Source: Intoshia linei (taxonomy: Eukaryota; Orthonectida; Rhopaluridae). From it: a DNA stretch of 34,833 nucleotides. The DNA is taken from positions 1 to 34,833 of the forward strand of contig LWCA01000277.1 in the NCBI GenBank assembly GCA_001642005.1, written 5' to 3'. Position 1 is the stretch's first letter. Each line of letters opens with the position of its first letter. Shown here piece after piece: positions 1-10,835 of this stretch. The notes under the pieces were generated by a model. That model was not told the origin of the DNA. It searched no databases and was given only the letters and a program-made list of their open reading frames with translations. A program made the translations under genes and the position numbers.

Positions 1-99
1 ACTATTATGACCGAATATTAAAAGATAACTAACGCATTTTAAATTTAATATCACACTACGACATAAAAATATTTAATTTTATAAAAAATAGTTTTATTA

Positions 100-1060
100 T
101 GGGAGAAAAAACCAGTAATATTGCCCGAAACCAAAATTCATATAATTTCTTTACTTGAGCACTCGCCGCATACACAGAAGGAAATAGCAGCTATTTGTAG
201 TGTTTCTGAGTCGACAGTGTCACAATTAAAAAAAATCAAAATTAATATTTTGAGTCTAATAGAGTAAAAAAATGTGGGCGTAAAAGGATAACCAACCAGA
301 GAACAGATCGAAAAAAGTACAAGTGTCTTTAACAAATAGTTATATGACTAGTTCTGCAATATCTTACAATTTACAAAGCAAATCAATTTAGTTATCAAGA
401 AAAACGATACACAACAGATTGCTAAAGGTCAAGTTTAAGATCATATGCAAGACGAAAAAACTCTTACTAACAAAAAGGATAGAATTTACAAGGTTAAATT
501 AAGCCAATTAGCATAAAAATTGGAATATAGACAGCTGGAGTAATGTAAATAATAAAAATAATGTACATATGTATGTACTAATTTTGTAACTTTTCTCTGA
601 CGAATCAATGCTTACTACAATGGATAATCAATACAGAAAAGTTCGTAGAAGATGAACAGAGGCGTTCCGAGCAGATTGCATGGCACGAATGGTAAAATTA
701 CCTACCATCATAATGGTTTGGGAAGCAATTTCTGTATCCGGGCCCGGTCTCATTTTTGTTATTGAGGGTATAATGAATCAATACAAATATATTGACACTA
801 TAAAAAGTTTTTTGAACGATCTTCCAGGTTGGTTCAATAAAAATAATCACATTGTCTAACAGGATTTGGCTCCCTGTCCCGGTCGGTTCAATGTTTTTAT
901 GAATCTATAAAATTGAAAGTGTTAACCTGGCCAAGTAATTCTGCTGATATGAAAATATTAAAAGATAAAGTGCATGAATTACAAATTTCTTCCAAAAAAA
1001 TGCTGATAGACTGAACTTTGTATGCTACCGAACCGAATATCTGGTTTGGAATAATTCTCA
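100..1060 (+). pseudogene. Tc1/mariner-type transposase remnant
   Basis: Conceptual translation of the plus strand in shifting frames gives pieces of a Tc1-like transposase. An N-terminal helix-turn-helix piece (HSPHTQKEIAAICSVSESTV, about 160-230) is followed by LLLTKRIEFTRLN (about 460-500). Then come the DDE-domain pieces FSDES (about 594-608), MVWEAISVSGPGLIFVIEG (about 713-770) and a QDLAPCP piece (about 862-880) where the family has QDGAPCH. Order and spacing fit Tc1/mariner. Stops and frameshifts break every part, so no functional protein is possible. Terminal inverted repeats were not found; the element may start left of the window. Confidence 0.75.
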
Positions 1061-1269
1061 CAAAATTCAAGAATAATTACTATGACTAATAATAAACATA
1101 ATGACTATTAAATGCAAACATAACCTACTTTTGTGCCAACATGACTATATAAATAGAGATTGGATCAAATATTTCAATGCAAACTTTTATAAGATTCGCT
1201 ATGCATAATTAGATACAGCTCTTACTTAATAAATATGATTTTGATATAGTTATCTTGACGACTACCAAA

Positions 1270-2535
1270 ATTAATTAAACCAGAAATGTTGAGACAAAAC
1301 GCTATAAATAATGAAAACAGAATTAACAGTATTGAAGAAGTGGAATATGATGATGTGTATAATGAAGGAGGAGCATTGATGGAAGGTAAGGTTTATGATA
1401 TCATAAAACATGAAGATATGTTTAAAGACGCCGTGAATCTCACTGAATTGAAAATTCAAATAATGTTTACCGGCATAAAAAGGTATATAATTTTCAGAAA
1501 TAAAAATACCATGAACCCAAGATATTTTTTGAAATAATGATTATTTTAGGATCTGCTCTTTTTTATAGAAAAAGAGGACCAAAAAGGAAGGTCAACGATT
1601 TGGATTCCTTATTATTACTTTTATATTGGATGAAGAATGGCCTTAAATATAAAGTAATAGCTCTAACATTTAGAATGAGGTACGCAGTAACTGTTCAGAA
1701 GGCCATAGAATATATGCGTCAACTTCTGTGCGAGGACTTATCTCAAAGATAAGCGGTGGTCAGTTAGAAAAAGACCGGTAGCTTTGGAGGGACGATATCC
1801 ATATGTAGGTTTAGTTGTTGATAGTACAAATGTACAGGTGATGCCATATAAATTAATATTTAATTAAATTTAGGTCTATCGTCCAAGTGGAATAGAAATA
1901 CATTCCAAACGTATATGGGACGGTAAAAACCATATAAACGCACTAAAGAAAGAAGTTGGGGTAATGGCAATTGCACCACATTACGCTCTGTTCTCTCAAC
2001 CTGCTGCTGTAGGGGGTGATCATGATTACAAAATATTTAAAAATAGCTATAAATCATACCTGGATTATTTAAAAAAACCAGATGTTGAAAGAATGCCCGA
2101 TGATAATGACAATAGATGGACGCTGAGTATTTGGGACCATAAAGCGACACACCGGGGATACGCAAACTGGCAATGAAACGTCCTACATCTTTGGTAAATT
2201 AAATTGAAAAAGATGACCAAAAACAGTTGGGACAAATACGTGGCTGCGTTGAAAGATTCTTCGATCGATTAAAGAAATTAATTCAACTATTCAGTGGAAT
2301 ATATTCGTATGATAACACACATTTCAACATTGATTTTGACATATCTTTATTATTGACAAACGAACTGATAGAAAAAATGGTCTTAACGAGAGTGATAGAC
2401 TTTACGAATTAAAATTATATAAAGATAAAATTAATCAACACACTGAACGTTTACGAAAAAAAAAGAGAAAAAATTATATATACTACCGGCGTTCACAGGC
2501 TAGGTTAGATATTTCTGCTGCCTCATTAGATTGAA
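1270..2535 (+). pseudogene. DDE transposase remnant (IS5/Harbinger-like, DDE_Tnp_4 type)
   Basis: Several plus-strand ORFs follow one another in different frames: 1286-1537, 1537-1752, about 1750-1855, about 1875-2176 and about 2180-2412. The diagnostic pieces are a VVDSTNVQV stretch near 1815 (first catalytic Asp), HINALKKEVGV near 1935-1967, GGDHDYKIF near 2015, and RGCVERFFDRLKKL near 2240-2281 (the final catalytic Glu region), followed by a conserved FDISLLLTNELI tail. This is the order of a DDE_Tnp_4-like transposase. At least two frame changes and internal stops (near 1752, 2176 and 2201) show it is dead. The N-terminal ORF 1286-1537 has an acidic segment and may be the element's own N-terminus. 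Superfamily placement is from remembered motifs. Confidence 0.7.
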
Positions 2536-2599
2536 TCGTAACATTAACATATAACAAAAAATGCACTTTTTTGCGATTACTATTTATGATAAATCCTTA

Positions 2600-2970
2600 T
2601 GATTTTAAAAACTCACAGAATGTATGTTTTATAAAATTTTAAGACTTCATTTTAAAAAAAAAGGTTAATTTAGGGTTTTGAATATAAAGATTTAAGTTTC
2701 TGAGGGTGAGGTTTACGCCGATGGTAACGAATTTCAAGCGCGTTCCAGAATATATGCTGCATCATTATTGAAAAATTGTATTAGTAAAAAGCGAATAGCG
2801 AAAAAGGGTTGAGAATGTCGGCTGTAAATCACAATTATATAATTAAGATCGTGTGATATGCAATATCTTACGATATCTAATTTAGCTACTCCATATTAAG
2901 TAAGTATATGGTAACGGCATCCTGCTAGCATTTTAAATACAAAGACAGACACTTATTCTAAATAACTGAA
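2600..2970. repeat. Dispersed repeat copy related to the one near 30.1-31.2 kb
   Basis: The stretch around 2650-2700 (a run of A, then GGTTAATTTAGGGTTTTG, then ATAAAGAT) resembles 30128-30170 (A run, GGGGTAATTTGTGGTTTTGG, then GAAGATAT) and more weakly 31025-31070. About 250 bases further on, AAAGACAGACAC (about 2940) recalls the ACACAAACAGACAAAC tract at 31170. This suggests a degenerate copy of the same interspersed family. No coding potential was seen here. Confidence 0.4.
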
Positions 2971-3064
2971 TTTTATTATATTCCAGGTATCTATATCTAA
3001 TCATGCGTAGCGAATCTTATACAGGTTTGCATTGCAATATTTGATCTAATATCTATAATTATAG

Positions 3065-3214
3065 TCCAATTATGAAAAATTTATTAGGTCTTATGCAGAA
3101 ATGTTTCATCAATATAAAAATATTCCCGAAACTTCGTATTGGAATCGTGACTATGATTATGCTGAACTGGAACATGTGTTTCACGCATATCTAATAATGA
3201 GAAAAGGAGAGTGA
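3065..3214 (+). CDS. Exon-like ORF, product not recognised
   Basis: A plausible acceptor (AATTATAG, ending 3064) opens a 49-codon frame ending in TGA at 3212-3214. The peptide is rich in aromatic and acidic residues (for example SYWNRDYDYAELEHVFHAYL) and looks like a real protein C-terminus rather than translated AT-rich spacer. No matching upstream exon with a compatible phase was found. I do not recognise the family. It may be the last exon of a gene starting elsewhere or a relic exon. Confidence 0.35.
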   Translation, partial: SNYEKFIRSYAEMFHQYKNIPETSYWNRDYDYAELEHVFHAYLIMRKGE

Positions 3215-3484
3215 CCCAACGTTAAGTGGAGTAAACTAAGATCATTACATAGATCTATAAAATTATAAAATAAAAATTAGTTCAAATTGAAATTGGTATT
3301 TTTTAAATTGCAGAGCAGGTCGATGTTTTTGTAATAACATTAAAAACAAACACTACCGATTTTATTGCATTTATCATACCGTACGACCCTGTATTTTTTT
3401 TAATTTCTAAAATTCGATCAAAAAGTTAACACCCACTGTTCACATGTACGCGGATAAACCTATTGAATTTGAATCATTTTAAAA

Positions 3485-3695
3485 GCAAAAATCGTCGTTT
3501 GACACACAGGTGTACCAACAAGAAAAATTTTTATTAGCATCTTATGAGGCATCGTATTATATTGCCAAAACGAGTAAGCCATTTACTATCAGTGAAGAAT
3601 TTGCTTTACCATTAGCGATTAGAATAAATGAGATTATTTTCGGAAAAAGTTACGCTAACGAATTAAAAAAAAATCCACTTTCAAGTGATAAATAA
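3485..3695 (+). pseudogene. hAT-type (ZBED5/GTF2IRD2-like) transposase fragment
   Basis: The reading frame contains QEKFLLASYEASYYIAKTSK and FTISEEFALPLAIRINEIIF, ending in NPLSSDK and a stop at 3693-3695. Domesticated and free hAT-type transposases of the ZBED5/SCAND3/GTF2IRD2 group have the same order: a helix with ASY..AY.IAK, then KP.TI.E....P, then LS.DT. The frame stops exactly where the family continues with the DDE core, so this is a short fragment. The upstream zinc-finger region is not visible. Confidence 0.6.
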
Positions 3696-3699
3696 TAAT

Positions 3700-4782
3700 A
3701 TTAACATCAATTAAAAGCCACCTAATTACAAACAAAAATTAAGTTTTCATCATTCCTATCGTTTATTACATCAATTTTAGGGATCTGCCTAATAAATTGA
3801 CACACAATGTATATAAAATATATCTGAAGATATAGATAAGTAACAAAAGGATAAAATAAACTTAAAAAATCAAACTTTCCTCGATTAACGCGGTTGGAAT
3901 TCTGGCTTTATAAATCGAGGGATAACTGTACAATACATTTCAAATAATTACATTTAATTTCAAATTCAGTCTTTTGTTTTATACCAAACACATGAGCTCT
4001 GATATTAGAAACACAAGTAACAAAATTCATTGCCAAATCGTCATCCTAAAAAATATATAATGTACAGTGAAGTCTTTTAGCGACAACACATTTTTTGGTA
4101 ACACCGAAAAACGTATTTATCTACTCAATAATCTGATATATGATAATATTTGAATTAATTATTGATTACCACAGTACAATACTCAAAAAAACAGTTTACC
4201 AAAATAACTAAATAGTTTAATAATATTATTAAAATCTATAAAAAATGTCATTAATAGTCTAAATTAATGTGATTACTGATCAGTTAGATCGACTTTGTTA
4301 ACTACAAAAAAAATAAATTAATAAATAAGAATTGTATTGAATTTTTGAATACATATTCAAAAATTCTATATACAATACAAAGTTATATTTTGAATATACA
4401 ATAGTTTGTAGTGTATTTCTGTAAAATTAAATGTTAAATCAAAATGTGGTACAATCTACGTTTCAATAATTGGTACATTTGTATGTATTTATAAATTAAA
4501 AATTATTACAAATGTATTTATTTGAAATAATCCAATGATGTATTGTATTATTATATTAATAAATGTATAATAATTATAGTTCTTCCTATTTTACCCCTGC
4601 ACTTCGATCTAACTTGATGGAGTAATCCACGTCGCTCGAATCACAAAAGATTCTACAAAACGATGTTTTCGGTAAATATGTATTAAAATTTTTCGTGAAA
4701 TGTTGTACTGTGTAATTAACATGTAAATACGAAATTTTAATCATAATGAGATGTGAAAATAATATAAAAATAACGAAAAAAC
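3700..4782. other. AT-rich spacer, no gene recognised
   Basis: Apart from the MITE-like fragments, this stretch is simple AT-rich sequence with short repeats of the TGTATTT/AATACA type around 4320-4480. On the minus strand a short frame at about 4590-4667 ends at a possible donor. I could not show that it continues UBA2: its translation does not resemble the family in any frame. Confidence 0.4.
3881..3936. repeat. pogo/Tigger-like MITE terminus, short inverted structure
   Basis: On the minus strand this reads CAGTTATCCCTCGATTTATA, then CGCGTTAATCGAGG: the CAGT-ATCCCTCGATTTAACG pattern typical of pogo/Tigger-derived MITE ends, in an imperfect inverted arrangement. A second CAGTGAAGTCTTTTAGCGAC end-like motif lies at 4066-4085 next to TA, as pogo elements insert at TA. 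Both appear to be relics. Confidence 0.4.
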
Positions 4783-7700
4783 CTTGTCCCACGTTAAAAC
4801 ATTGTTACTTTCCAACATTTTTTGTTTCAGAATAGGTATAGTATGATGAAATAATGCAACATTTTCAGATAAGGACCACATTAGATGGCTATCAGTCGGA
4901 ACAATATCGTCTATAGAGAATTCGTCAACGTTCAATGGTATTGGCGCTATACGTTCTTTCCACAATTTTTCCATTAATAAAAGATTATTGATATTGACAA
5001 AAAATATCTAAAAATATGAAAATAATATAATATAAAAAAAACAATTAATTTAATGTATAAAACTAACATAGATAATTGCGGCCGTAGTGCAGATAAAAAA
5101 TAAAAATAACCTATAAATACTCTCATTTTAGGATACATTAAAACAATAATAAACAGGAAAATTGAGACCTGTGACGGTTTGCTGTCTCAAAAGATCTTTA
5201 CATAACTCGTCAATGTAAATTCCACTTTTTTTTATTAGAAAATATGTATTGCAATAATAAATTAATATTTTGAATTTGTAATTATAATATTAAAGATAAT
5301 ATACATCCTCTTAAATCATACTAACCAAAGAAAAAAATTAAATCAAGTTAATTTTATTTATATAGTAAAATATTAAAGTTATATTTATCAAAAACTATAA
5401 CATTAATATAGGTTTCTATGGCTAAATTTCCTTTGGTGGGTTCACAATGTTTTGTGTACCATTTCGTTTTTTAAAATTCATTTCTAGCTCATTTATTTTA
5501 ATTTTTACAAAATCCATTTTGAGTTTATAATAAACTTTATGTATAGTTTTTTGGGTTAATTATTAGGAAATCAAATATCATTAAAAACCAAAATAAATAA
5601 GCTAGAAATGAATTTAAAAAACAAAATGGTCCACAAAACATAATAAACACACCAAGGGAATTAACAACATAATTATTCTTAGAAACAAAATTAAATCTAA
5701 GTATACATAAAAGAAAGTTATATTTTAACATTGTTATCCTAACATTTTTGTATGGATTTCAATAATTACATTTGAGGGGGATAAATATTAACCGATTTCA
5801 ATTTTTTTGGTTAACTAATGCTTAAAATCAAAAAAGGCATCCACATCCAAAATGGGTTTTCTAATAAAGAAAAATATCAAAAATGGAAACCTTACTCGTC
5901 AACTTATTCATACATTATTGGTAATGTTTCAACTTTTCGTATATAAAAATGTTCAAAAATAAAACCTCGTACAACAATTGTTTGGAATCGTAATCCACTT
6001 CTTCTGCCAATTTACGCAGTGAAATTTTATTTACATTGCCATTAGTCATTTTTTGAGAATTGTCTGAATCCGATTTTTCAGACATAATGACATCGCTGTC
6101 TATATCAATTTCTCCAAATAATAAGCTACATTTATATTTAATCAAAAAACATAAAATTTAAAACAGGTTTCAACTACTGAGACATAAATATTTTTAATTT
6201 AAAAGATTTAATTTTAAAAAAGCATTACTTGAATAAATGTTTAGCCCATATGATACAATGAATATGTTCACTAGGAGTATTGCGAATGGTGCATGTTGGA
6301 TAGTTTTTCTTTTTAGGTAATGGTAGGCATTCGTAACATTGTGTCATTCCCTATAAAAATACATAAACGACACAAGTGTACATCTACCTTGATAATAATC
6401 CTAGTCTGACCTATATAACCTTGACTGGCCGCATCAATCAAGTACACATTTGACGCCAAACATAGTCGATTTACATGACTTCTTGCTTCTATTTAAAATT
6501 ATAAACATTATTTACAATACATTGATGGCCATTTAATTTAAAAAGAAATATTAAAAGACAGGTAGATGGCATATTTACCTATATTATCCAATGCACTAAT
6601 GACAATTTTAAATTTCTTAAAGTATTCAACATCGAATGATGAGCTAAAAGTGCAGATAAAATGAAAAGTTGATATATTATAGATTTTATACAATTATATT
6701 ATAGTTAATAAAAAACTAAAATTACTCAAATATGGAAATGTGTTTTGGCAAAATGTTAGCATTCTTGTTAAATTTTAGTGCGGATTCAGCTGCAATCTAA
6801 CAAAATAAATAAGGCTTAAAAATATTCACTAGCTTGAATGTTATGTACTTCATACAAACTGGCTGTACGGAAGGCAGACTTTTTAATTATTTTAATTTAT
6901 AATAAACTATGAGTGTATCTTAAAAAAAAAGTTAAAACAATACAATTATAGTTAAAACCTAAAGAATCGTCATAAACAACATGAATTCTACAATAAATAA
7001 AATTGTAAATAATTGTAGTACGCTATTCTATCACAAAGTGATAAAATATATTCAGTATTCAATAAGTAAAAAATATTTGAGATTTTTTTTAATATAGGAC
7101 TCGTTTTCACTTTAAAAAAAATTATACTTTGTGTTTTTGACAATAAAATTTTACATACTGCATCCCCCTCGAAAACAATTAAAAATTGTGTATTTATTAA
7201 TACTAATACTTTACTTTTGAATTGAAGTTTAAACAGAAAAACAATCATTCAATTTTACGTAGATTATAAATACAGTTATATAATTAATGCTACGAGGTTT
7301 GCAGATATCATTAGCTGAACATTTAATGATTAATTATACAAATTTTATTATTGAAATAAATTAATAGGTTTGATTTTCTATCTTTGATTTGTCTCAACAA
7401 CAAATAACATTTATATTACAATTAATGAATAACAGTCAAATACAAAAATAAGTCTAATATCAACGCTTGTCAAAAATCCCTCATTAATAAAAAAATAAAA
7501 ATTACTTGAGCTTTTGGTTGTCCAACATGATGCGGTCTAAACAAAAATTGTCGATTCAAATTACTGACATCAATAATATCCAAATCAATCTAAAAAGTAA
7601 ATGTAAAGTGTATATTATAATATTTAAAATAAATACAATCAATTAATTATAGGATGGAAAATATATAAGTACGTGAAAAAGTATTACATAATTATGAACC

Positions 7701-8245
7701 ATGAGGATGATCATAAAAATCCTAGAACAGAATTTAGAACAGTACCTAGATCTTCCGAGGGTAGACGTTTCCAGCTGCATGTTTTTATATATTATTAAAT
7801 ACAGTTAAAACCTAAATCAGCGGTTCTCAAATGGGGGTACTGGTACCCCTAGGGGTACCATAAATTATAAATATTTTTAAAATTTTATAATACATTTATG
7901 TATCTATTTTTGATGAAGTAGAGCCATACAGTAGAAAACTGTAACATAACAAAACTTAAATTATGACTGATTCTTCTGCGTTTTTCAGATACGTTTAGTT
8001 TAGTAAAACTGCATTATAATAAATAAAAATCATAGTATTTATTATACTGTAATGTACTTTTACAATAAATGCACCATAATCGCATGGACCACTTTCTCTG
8101 ATTAATAATTTATAAATAATGATGAAATTACAACTTCAATATTGATAAATCCGGATAATACTAAACATTTCAATAGTTCACATCCAATCCCACCGGCACC
8201 AACCATTAAAACATTGATATGGTTAAAATCAATACTGTTATCCAT
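4783..8245 (-). CDS. UBA2: SUMO-activating enzyme subunit 2 (UBA2/SAE2), N-terminal part
   Basis: UBA2 pairs with SAE1 to adenylate SUMO and carry it as a thioester before transfer to UBC9. Eight exons join in phase to 313 codons: 8245-8135, 7589-7506, 6796-6726, 6643-6579, 6488-6388, 6350-6229, 6125-5966 and 5007-4783, all with GT-AG borders. Visible hallmarks are the nucleotide-binding loop [12 protein letters not shown] near residue 15, the ATP-site segment [15 protein letters not shown], a CYEC zinc-ligand pair at residues 149/152, and the active-site cysteine at residue 164 in [11 protein letters not shown]. The last exon has [14 protein letters not shown] and ends at TWDK. The start at 8245 gives a shorter N-terminus than human. 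The second half (remaining adenylation domain, second zinc pair, ubiquitin-fold domain) is not found. The gene is either interrupted by TE sequence or continues left of the window. The protein is unusually diverged. Confidence 0.9.
5424..5663. repeat. Inverted-repeat element (MITE-like) in a UBA2 intron
   Basis: The left arm 5424-5500 and right arm 5587-5663 are imperfect reverse complements over about 75 bases. Shared blocks are TTTTGTGNACCATTT, GTTTTTTAAA and ATTCATTTCTAGCT. The spacer is about 85 bases. It lies inside the intron between UBA2 exons 6125-5966 and 5007-4783. No transposase is present. No clear target-site duplication was identified. Confidence 0.65.
6836..6885 (+). repeat. 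Dispersed repeat copy, GTTATGTACTTC family
   Basis: The segment TTATGTACTTCATACAAACT followed by GGCTGTACGGAAGGC matches 32530-32570 (TTATGTACTTCGTACAAAC, then GGCTCTGCCGAGGGC) in the same orientation and 29972-29998 in the opposite orientation. It sits in the UBA2 intron 6797-7505. This is probably a short non-autonomous element; the type is unknown. Confidence 0.5.
7818..7862 (+). mobile_element. hAT-type element terminus (one end only)
   Basis: CAGCGGTTCTCAAATGGGGG followed by TACTGGTACCCCTAGGGGTACC is the classic hAT (Charlie-like) terminal inverted repeat: CAG-GGTTCTCAA followed by GGGGTAC-type subterminal palindromes. It lies in the first UBA2 intron (7590-8134). The opposite end (a GAGAACCGCTG motif) was not found nearby, so the copy is truncated or decayed. 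Confidence 0.6.
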
Positions 8246-8451
8246 TATTAGAGTAGGTTTTTAAATTTAAATACAGAAATATAAAAATATCTTTATTTTA
8301 CTTAAACCTGTTTATTACTATAGTTAAATATGTAATTAAATTTGAACTTTTATTTATCTACGCAAAAATAAAATTTATACGTCGTACATTTAGAACTAAA
8401 TCATGTATAGTTTGGTTTATTTAAATTTAATATACAAAATTTACATTATAC

Positions 8452-8475
8452 AGTGCAATCGCGCTAAGTCAAATT
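8452..8475 (+). mobile_element. pogo/Tigger-like terminal inverted repeat
   Basis: TACAGTGCAATCGCGCTAAG resembles pogo-group ends (CAGT...TCGCTTA-type) and begins at a TA target. It lies just outside the 3' end of the Tigger transposase relic at 8682-10110 (minus), so it is probably that element's 3' terminus. A matching opposite end was not found. Confidence 0.5.
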
Positions 8476-8681
8476 GAAAATTTTAATAAAAATTGCACTT
8501 TGGGAATAAATAAATCGATTTAACTTGTTTCAAAATGATGTAAAATGTCAGAAATGCATAGTTACAATCATAAAAATAGATAATATTTGATAAAATTGAA
8601 AATTTAACTTCGCGAGATGCAAATTTAACAAATTTTTAATATTATAATTAAGTTAATTAAAATGTATCTTATATTATAAAA

Positions 8682-10110
8682 TTAGGTATTAATGAAATCT
8701 TTTTCTATAATATTTAAGCATTCTATTATCTTTTGAGGTAAGTGTGGTTTTTTTAGTAAAGATTCTTTAAGATAGTTTAATCTACTCAAAAAATCTTTTG
8801 CGTCAAAGGTATCAGTACAATCATTATTTCTTGTAATTAAATTTTTGTCAGACCAACTATATTCATCAAAGTCTATATCCATTTCATAAAAACTCTGAAA
8901 ATTATGCCATTCTGTAATGTCAGGTAGTACCGTTTCCTGGTTCAAATTAGTATACTCTAAGTCAAACATCCTTGCTTTACTAAAACAATTTTTAATTGTA
9001 TCAGTTTTTACTCTTTGCCATGCCCTACTTATCAGCATTACAGCATCAAAAAGGTTTATATCATTAATATTGTTTGCACTAGAAATATTTTTTGACATCA
9101 TTGTTATTAATTCTAATCTATAATAATCCTTTAAATTTTTGATAATCCCCATATCCATAGGCTGAAAACACATGTTGCATTAGGTAGAAGAAACAAGTTT
9201 TATAGATTCTAGGGGTTGAATTAAGGATTTGCAATGGGCTGTACAATTATCAACTACTATCAATAATTTTCTTTTTTTATTAGAAAATTTTTGATTGATA
9301 ATGTGCACCCACTCTTCAAACAATATTGCTGTCATCTAAGCTTTTTTGTTGCTTTTATATATTAATGGGAAATTATTTTTATCAAATCCTGCAAAGCACC
9401 TTGGATTTTTAGATTTCCCTATCATTAAAAAAGGCAATTTTTCAGTCCCACTTAAATTAGCGCAACACATTATTGTGATTCGTTTTTTATCAACTTTAGT
9501 GCCCTGAACTGGTTCATTTTTAAAGGCCAAAGTATTTCTTGGTGTAGCTTTAAAATATAATCCAGTTTCATCAACATTAAAAATGTTGTGATTTTCATAC
9601 ATTTAAAACACATTTAAATTATTCTCTCACCAATTCTCAACTAGGGTATTGTTAATACTACCTGATTCGCCTGAAAGTTTTTTATAAAGCACATTATTTC
9701 TGCATTTAAACCTATCAAGCTAGCCACAAGAGGCTTTAAAATTATTATTATTTAGTTTCTTTGCAAAAGTTAAAGCTTTGTCTCACAATTGTATTGTTAT
9801 CGACACAAATTCGCAAAATTGTAATGTAGCTGCTTCAATATCTGCGAATCCACATTTTTTAATTTTTTTGTTTTTTAATACCATATGACATATCTGTCTA
9901 TTTTTCTCTATTTTTGAGAATATATGTGATTGTGGAAGGATGAACATAGTATTTTTTTGCAATAACTTTTTTTAGTAAAACATTTTTATCAATTTCACAC
10001 AAAATTTTTATTTTTGAATTGCTATGAAAATTGTTATACATTTGTAAAAAGCGTGATTGCTTGCAATAAGCGCAATAGCACTGTATCTTACTTACTCTTC
10101 CCTCACGTCA
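8682..10110 (-). pseudogene. Tigger/pogo transposase remnant (CENP-B-like)
   Basis: Read on the minus strand, the order of parts is that of a Tigger transposase. A CENP-B-type HTH piece (VIAKKYYVHPSTITYILKNR, about 9980-9920) comes first. Next is the DDE core with NIFNVDETGLYFKATP (about 9590-9540), KKRITIMCCANLSGTEKLPF, then WVHIINQKF, then LLIVVDNCTAH (about 9270-9235). It ends with CFQPMDMGIIKNLKDYYRLE at 9170-9110 and a helical C-terminus ending near 8682. The DET and DNC catalytic blocks are present. Stops near 9337, 9603, 9720 and 9890, plus frame changes, break the gene. It lies between UBA2 and the LTR element. Confidence 0.85.
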
Positions 10111-10179
10111 AATAATTATTGCGCTGTCTTTTTGTTTCACTAAATCAGCAATTTTTTTTGGTTTCAATCTGAATTATGT

Positions 10180-10485
10180 AGAAAGTTCAATATATACTGT
10201 ATTTCTTTGTATCGAAGGGAATATCTTACCTTTTACCCGTATTAAATTTTTCAATTTTAAATTTAAAAATATTTCATACGATATATAACGGTAGTATTAT
10301 TAAGTGATATTTAAACTTAACTTTTGATCTCGTACATTTCTACGTAAATTACGTAACGTAATAGAATTTTAATTTTTTATACCATGGTGTAAATTTCTAT
10401 ACATCGTGTTTAACCGTAATAAACTTTAATTCTCAATTTTTTACAAATATTATTTAAACTGTGATTTAATCATCATTTTTTAATT
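10180..10485. other. AT-rich spacer left of the LTR element
   Basis: No coding frame of note. The last five bases before the LTR (10486-10490, ATAAC) are the left target-site duplication of the LTR element. Confidence 0.5.
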
Positions 10486-10490
10486 ATAAC

Positions 10491-10604
10491 TGTAATAAAC
10501 TGGTATATTTAATCACTGTTCATGTGTACAATTACTTTCACTCTTAAAGTGTATTTTCATATTAAATTCTGATAAACCCTTGTTATATTTTAATCAATAT
10601 TACA
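10491..10604 (+). mobile_element. LTR copy followed by right flank (solo-LTR-like)
   Basis: This 114-bp LTR starts TGTAATAAAC and ends AATATTACA, so its ends are the 6-bp inverted repeat TGTAAT/ATTACA. ATAAC lies directly before it (10486-10490) and directly after it (10605-10609), a perfect 5-bp target-site duplication. The following 10605-10727 is the same as 14136-14258, the sequence to the right of the complete element's 3' LTR. This copy therefore has the structure of a solo LTR with genuine left and right flanks, or it is a misjoined piece of assembly. Confidence 0.85.
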
Positions 10605-10727
10605 ATAACTATGTTCAACTTTTTTATTTGATGTAGTATAATTCAACAGTTGTTTGTATCTTAAAATTAATATTGTGGTTTAATTAATAAAAAATACATA
10701 GCGATGAAATGAATGTATAAAAAATTA
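10605..10727 (+). repeat. Duplicate of the right flank of the LTR element
   Basis: These 123 bases read the same as 14136-14258 (starting ATAACTATGTTCAAC, ending at a run of A then TTA). The duplicated block stops exactly at the single N at 10728. Confidence 0.85.
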
Positions 10728-10728
10728 N
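10728..10728. other. Assembly join (single N)
   Basis: One undetermined base separates the solo-LTR/right-flank block from a 5'-truncated LTR of the full element. The sequence resumes inside the LTR at CTGTTCATGTG. Confidence 0.95.
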
Positions 10729-10817
10729 CTGTTCATGTGTACAATTACTTTCACTCTTAAAGTGTATTTTCATATTAAATTCTGATAAACCCTGTTTATA
10801 TCTTAATCAATATTACA
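10729..10817 (+). mobile_element. 5' LTR of the Ty3/gypsy element, 5'-truncated by the gap
   Basis: These 89 bases match the last 89 of the 10491-10604 LTR with a few substitutions near 10790-10803, and end in the same ATTACA. The first 25 bases of the LTR are missing at the N. Internal sequence starts at 10818. Confidence 0.85.
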
Positions 10818-10835
10818 AAATACACTTTAAATTAT

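Noticed and set aside
138-335. Minus-strand 65-codon ORF
   Set aside because: Antisense to the Tc1/mariner HTH piece read on the plus strand.
4586-4792. Minus-strand ORF that might continue UBA2
   Set aside because: Its sequence does not resemble the next part of UBA2 in any frame, and it overlaps the intron after 4783.
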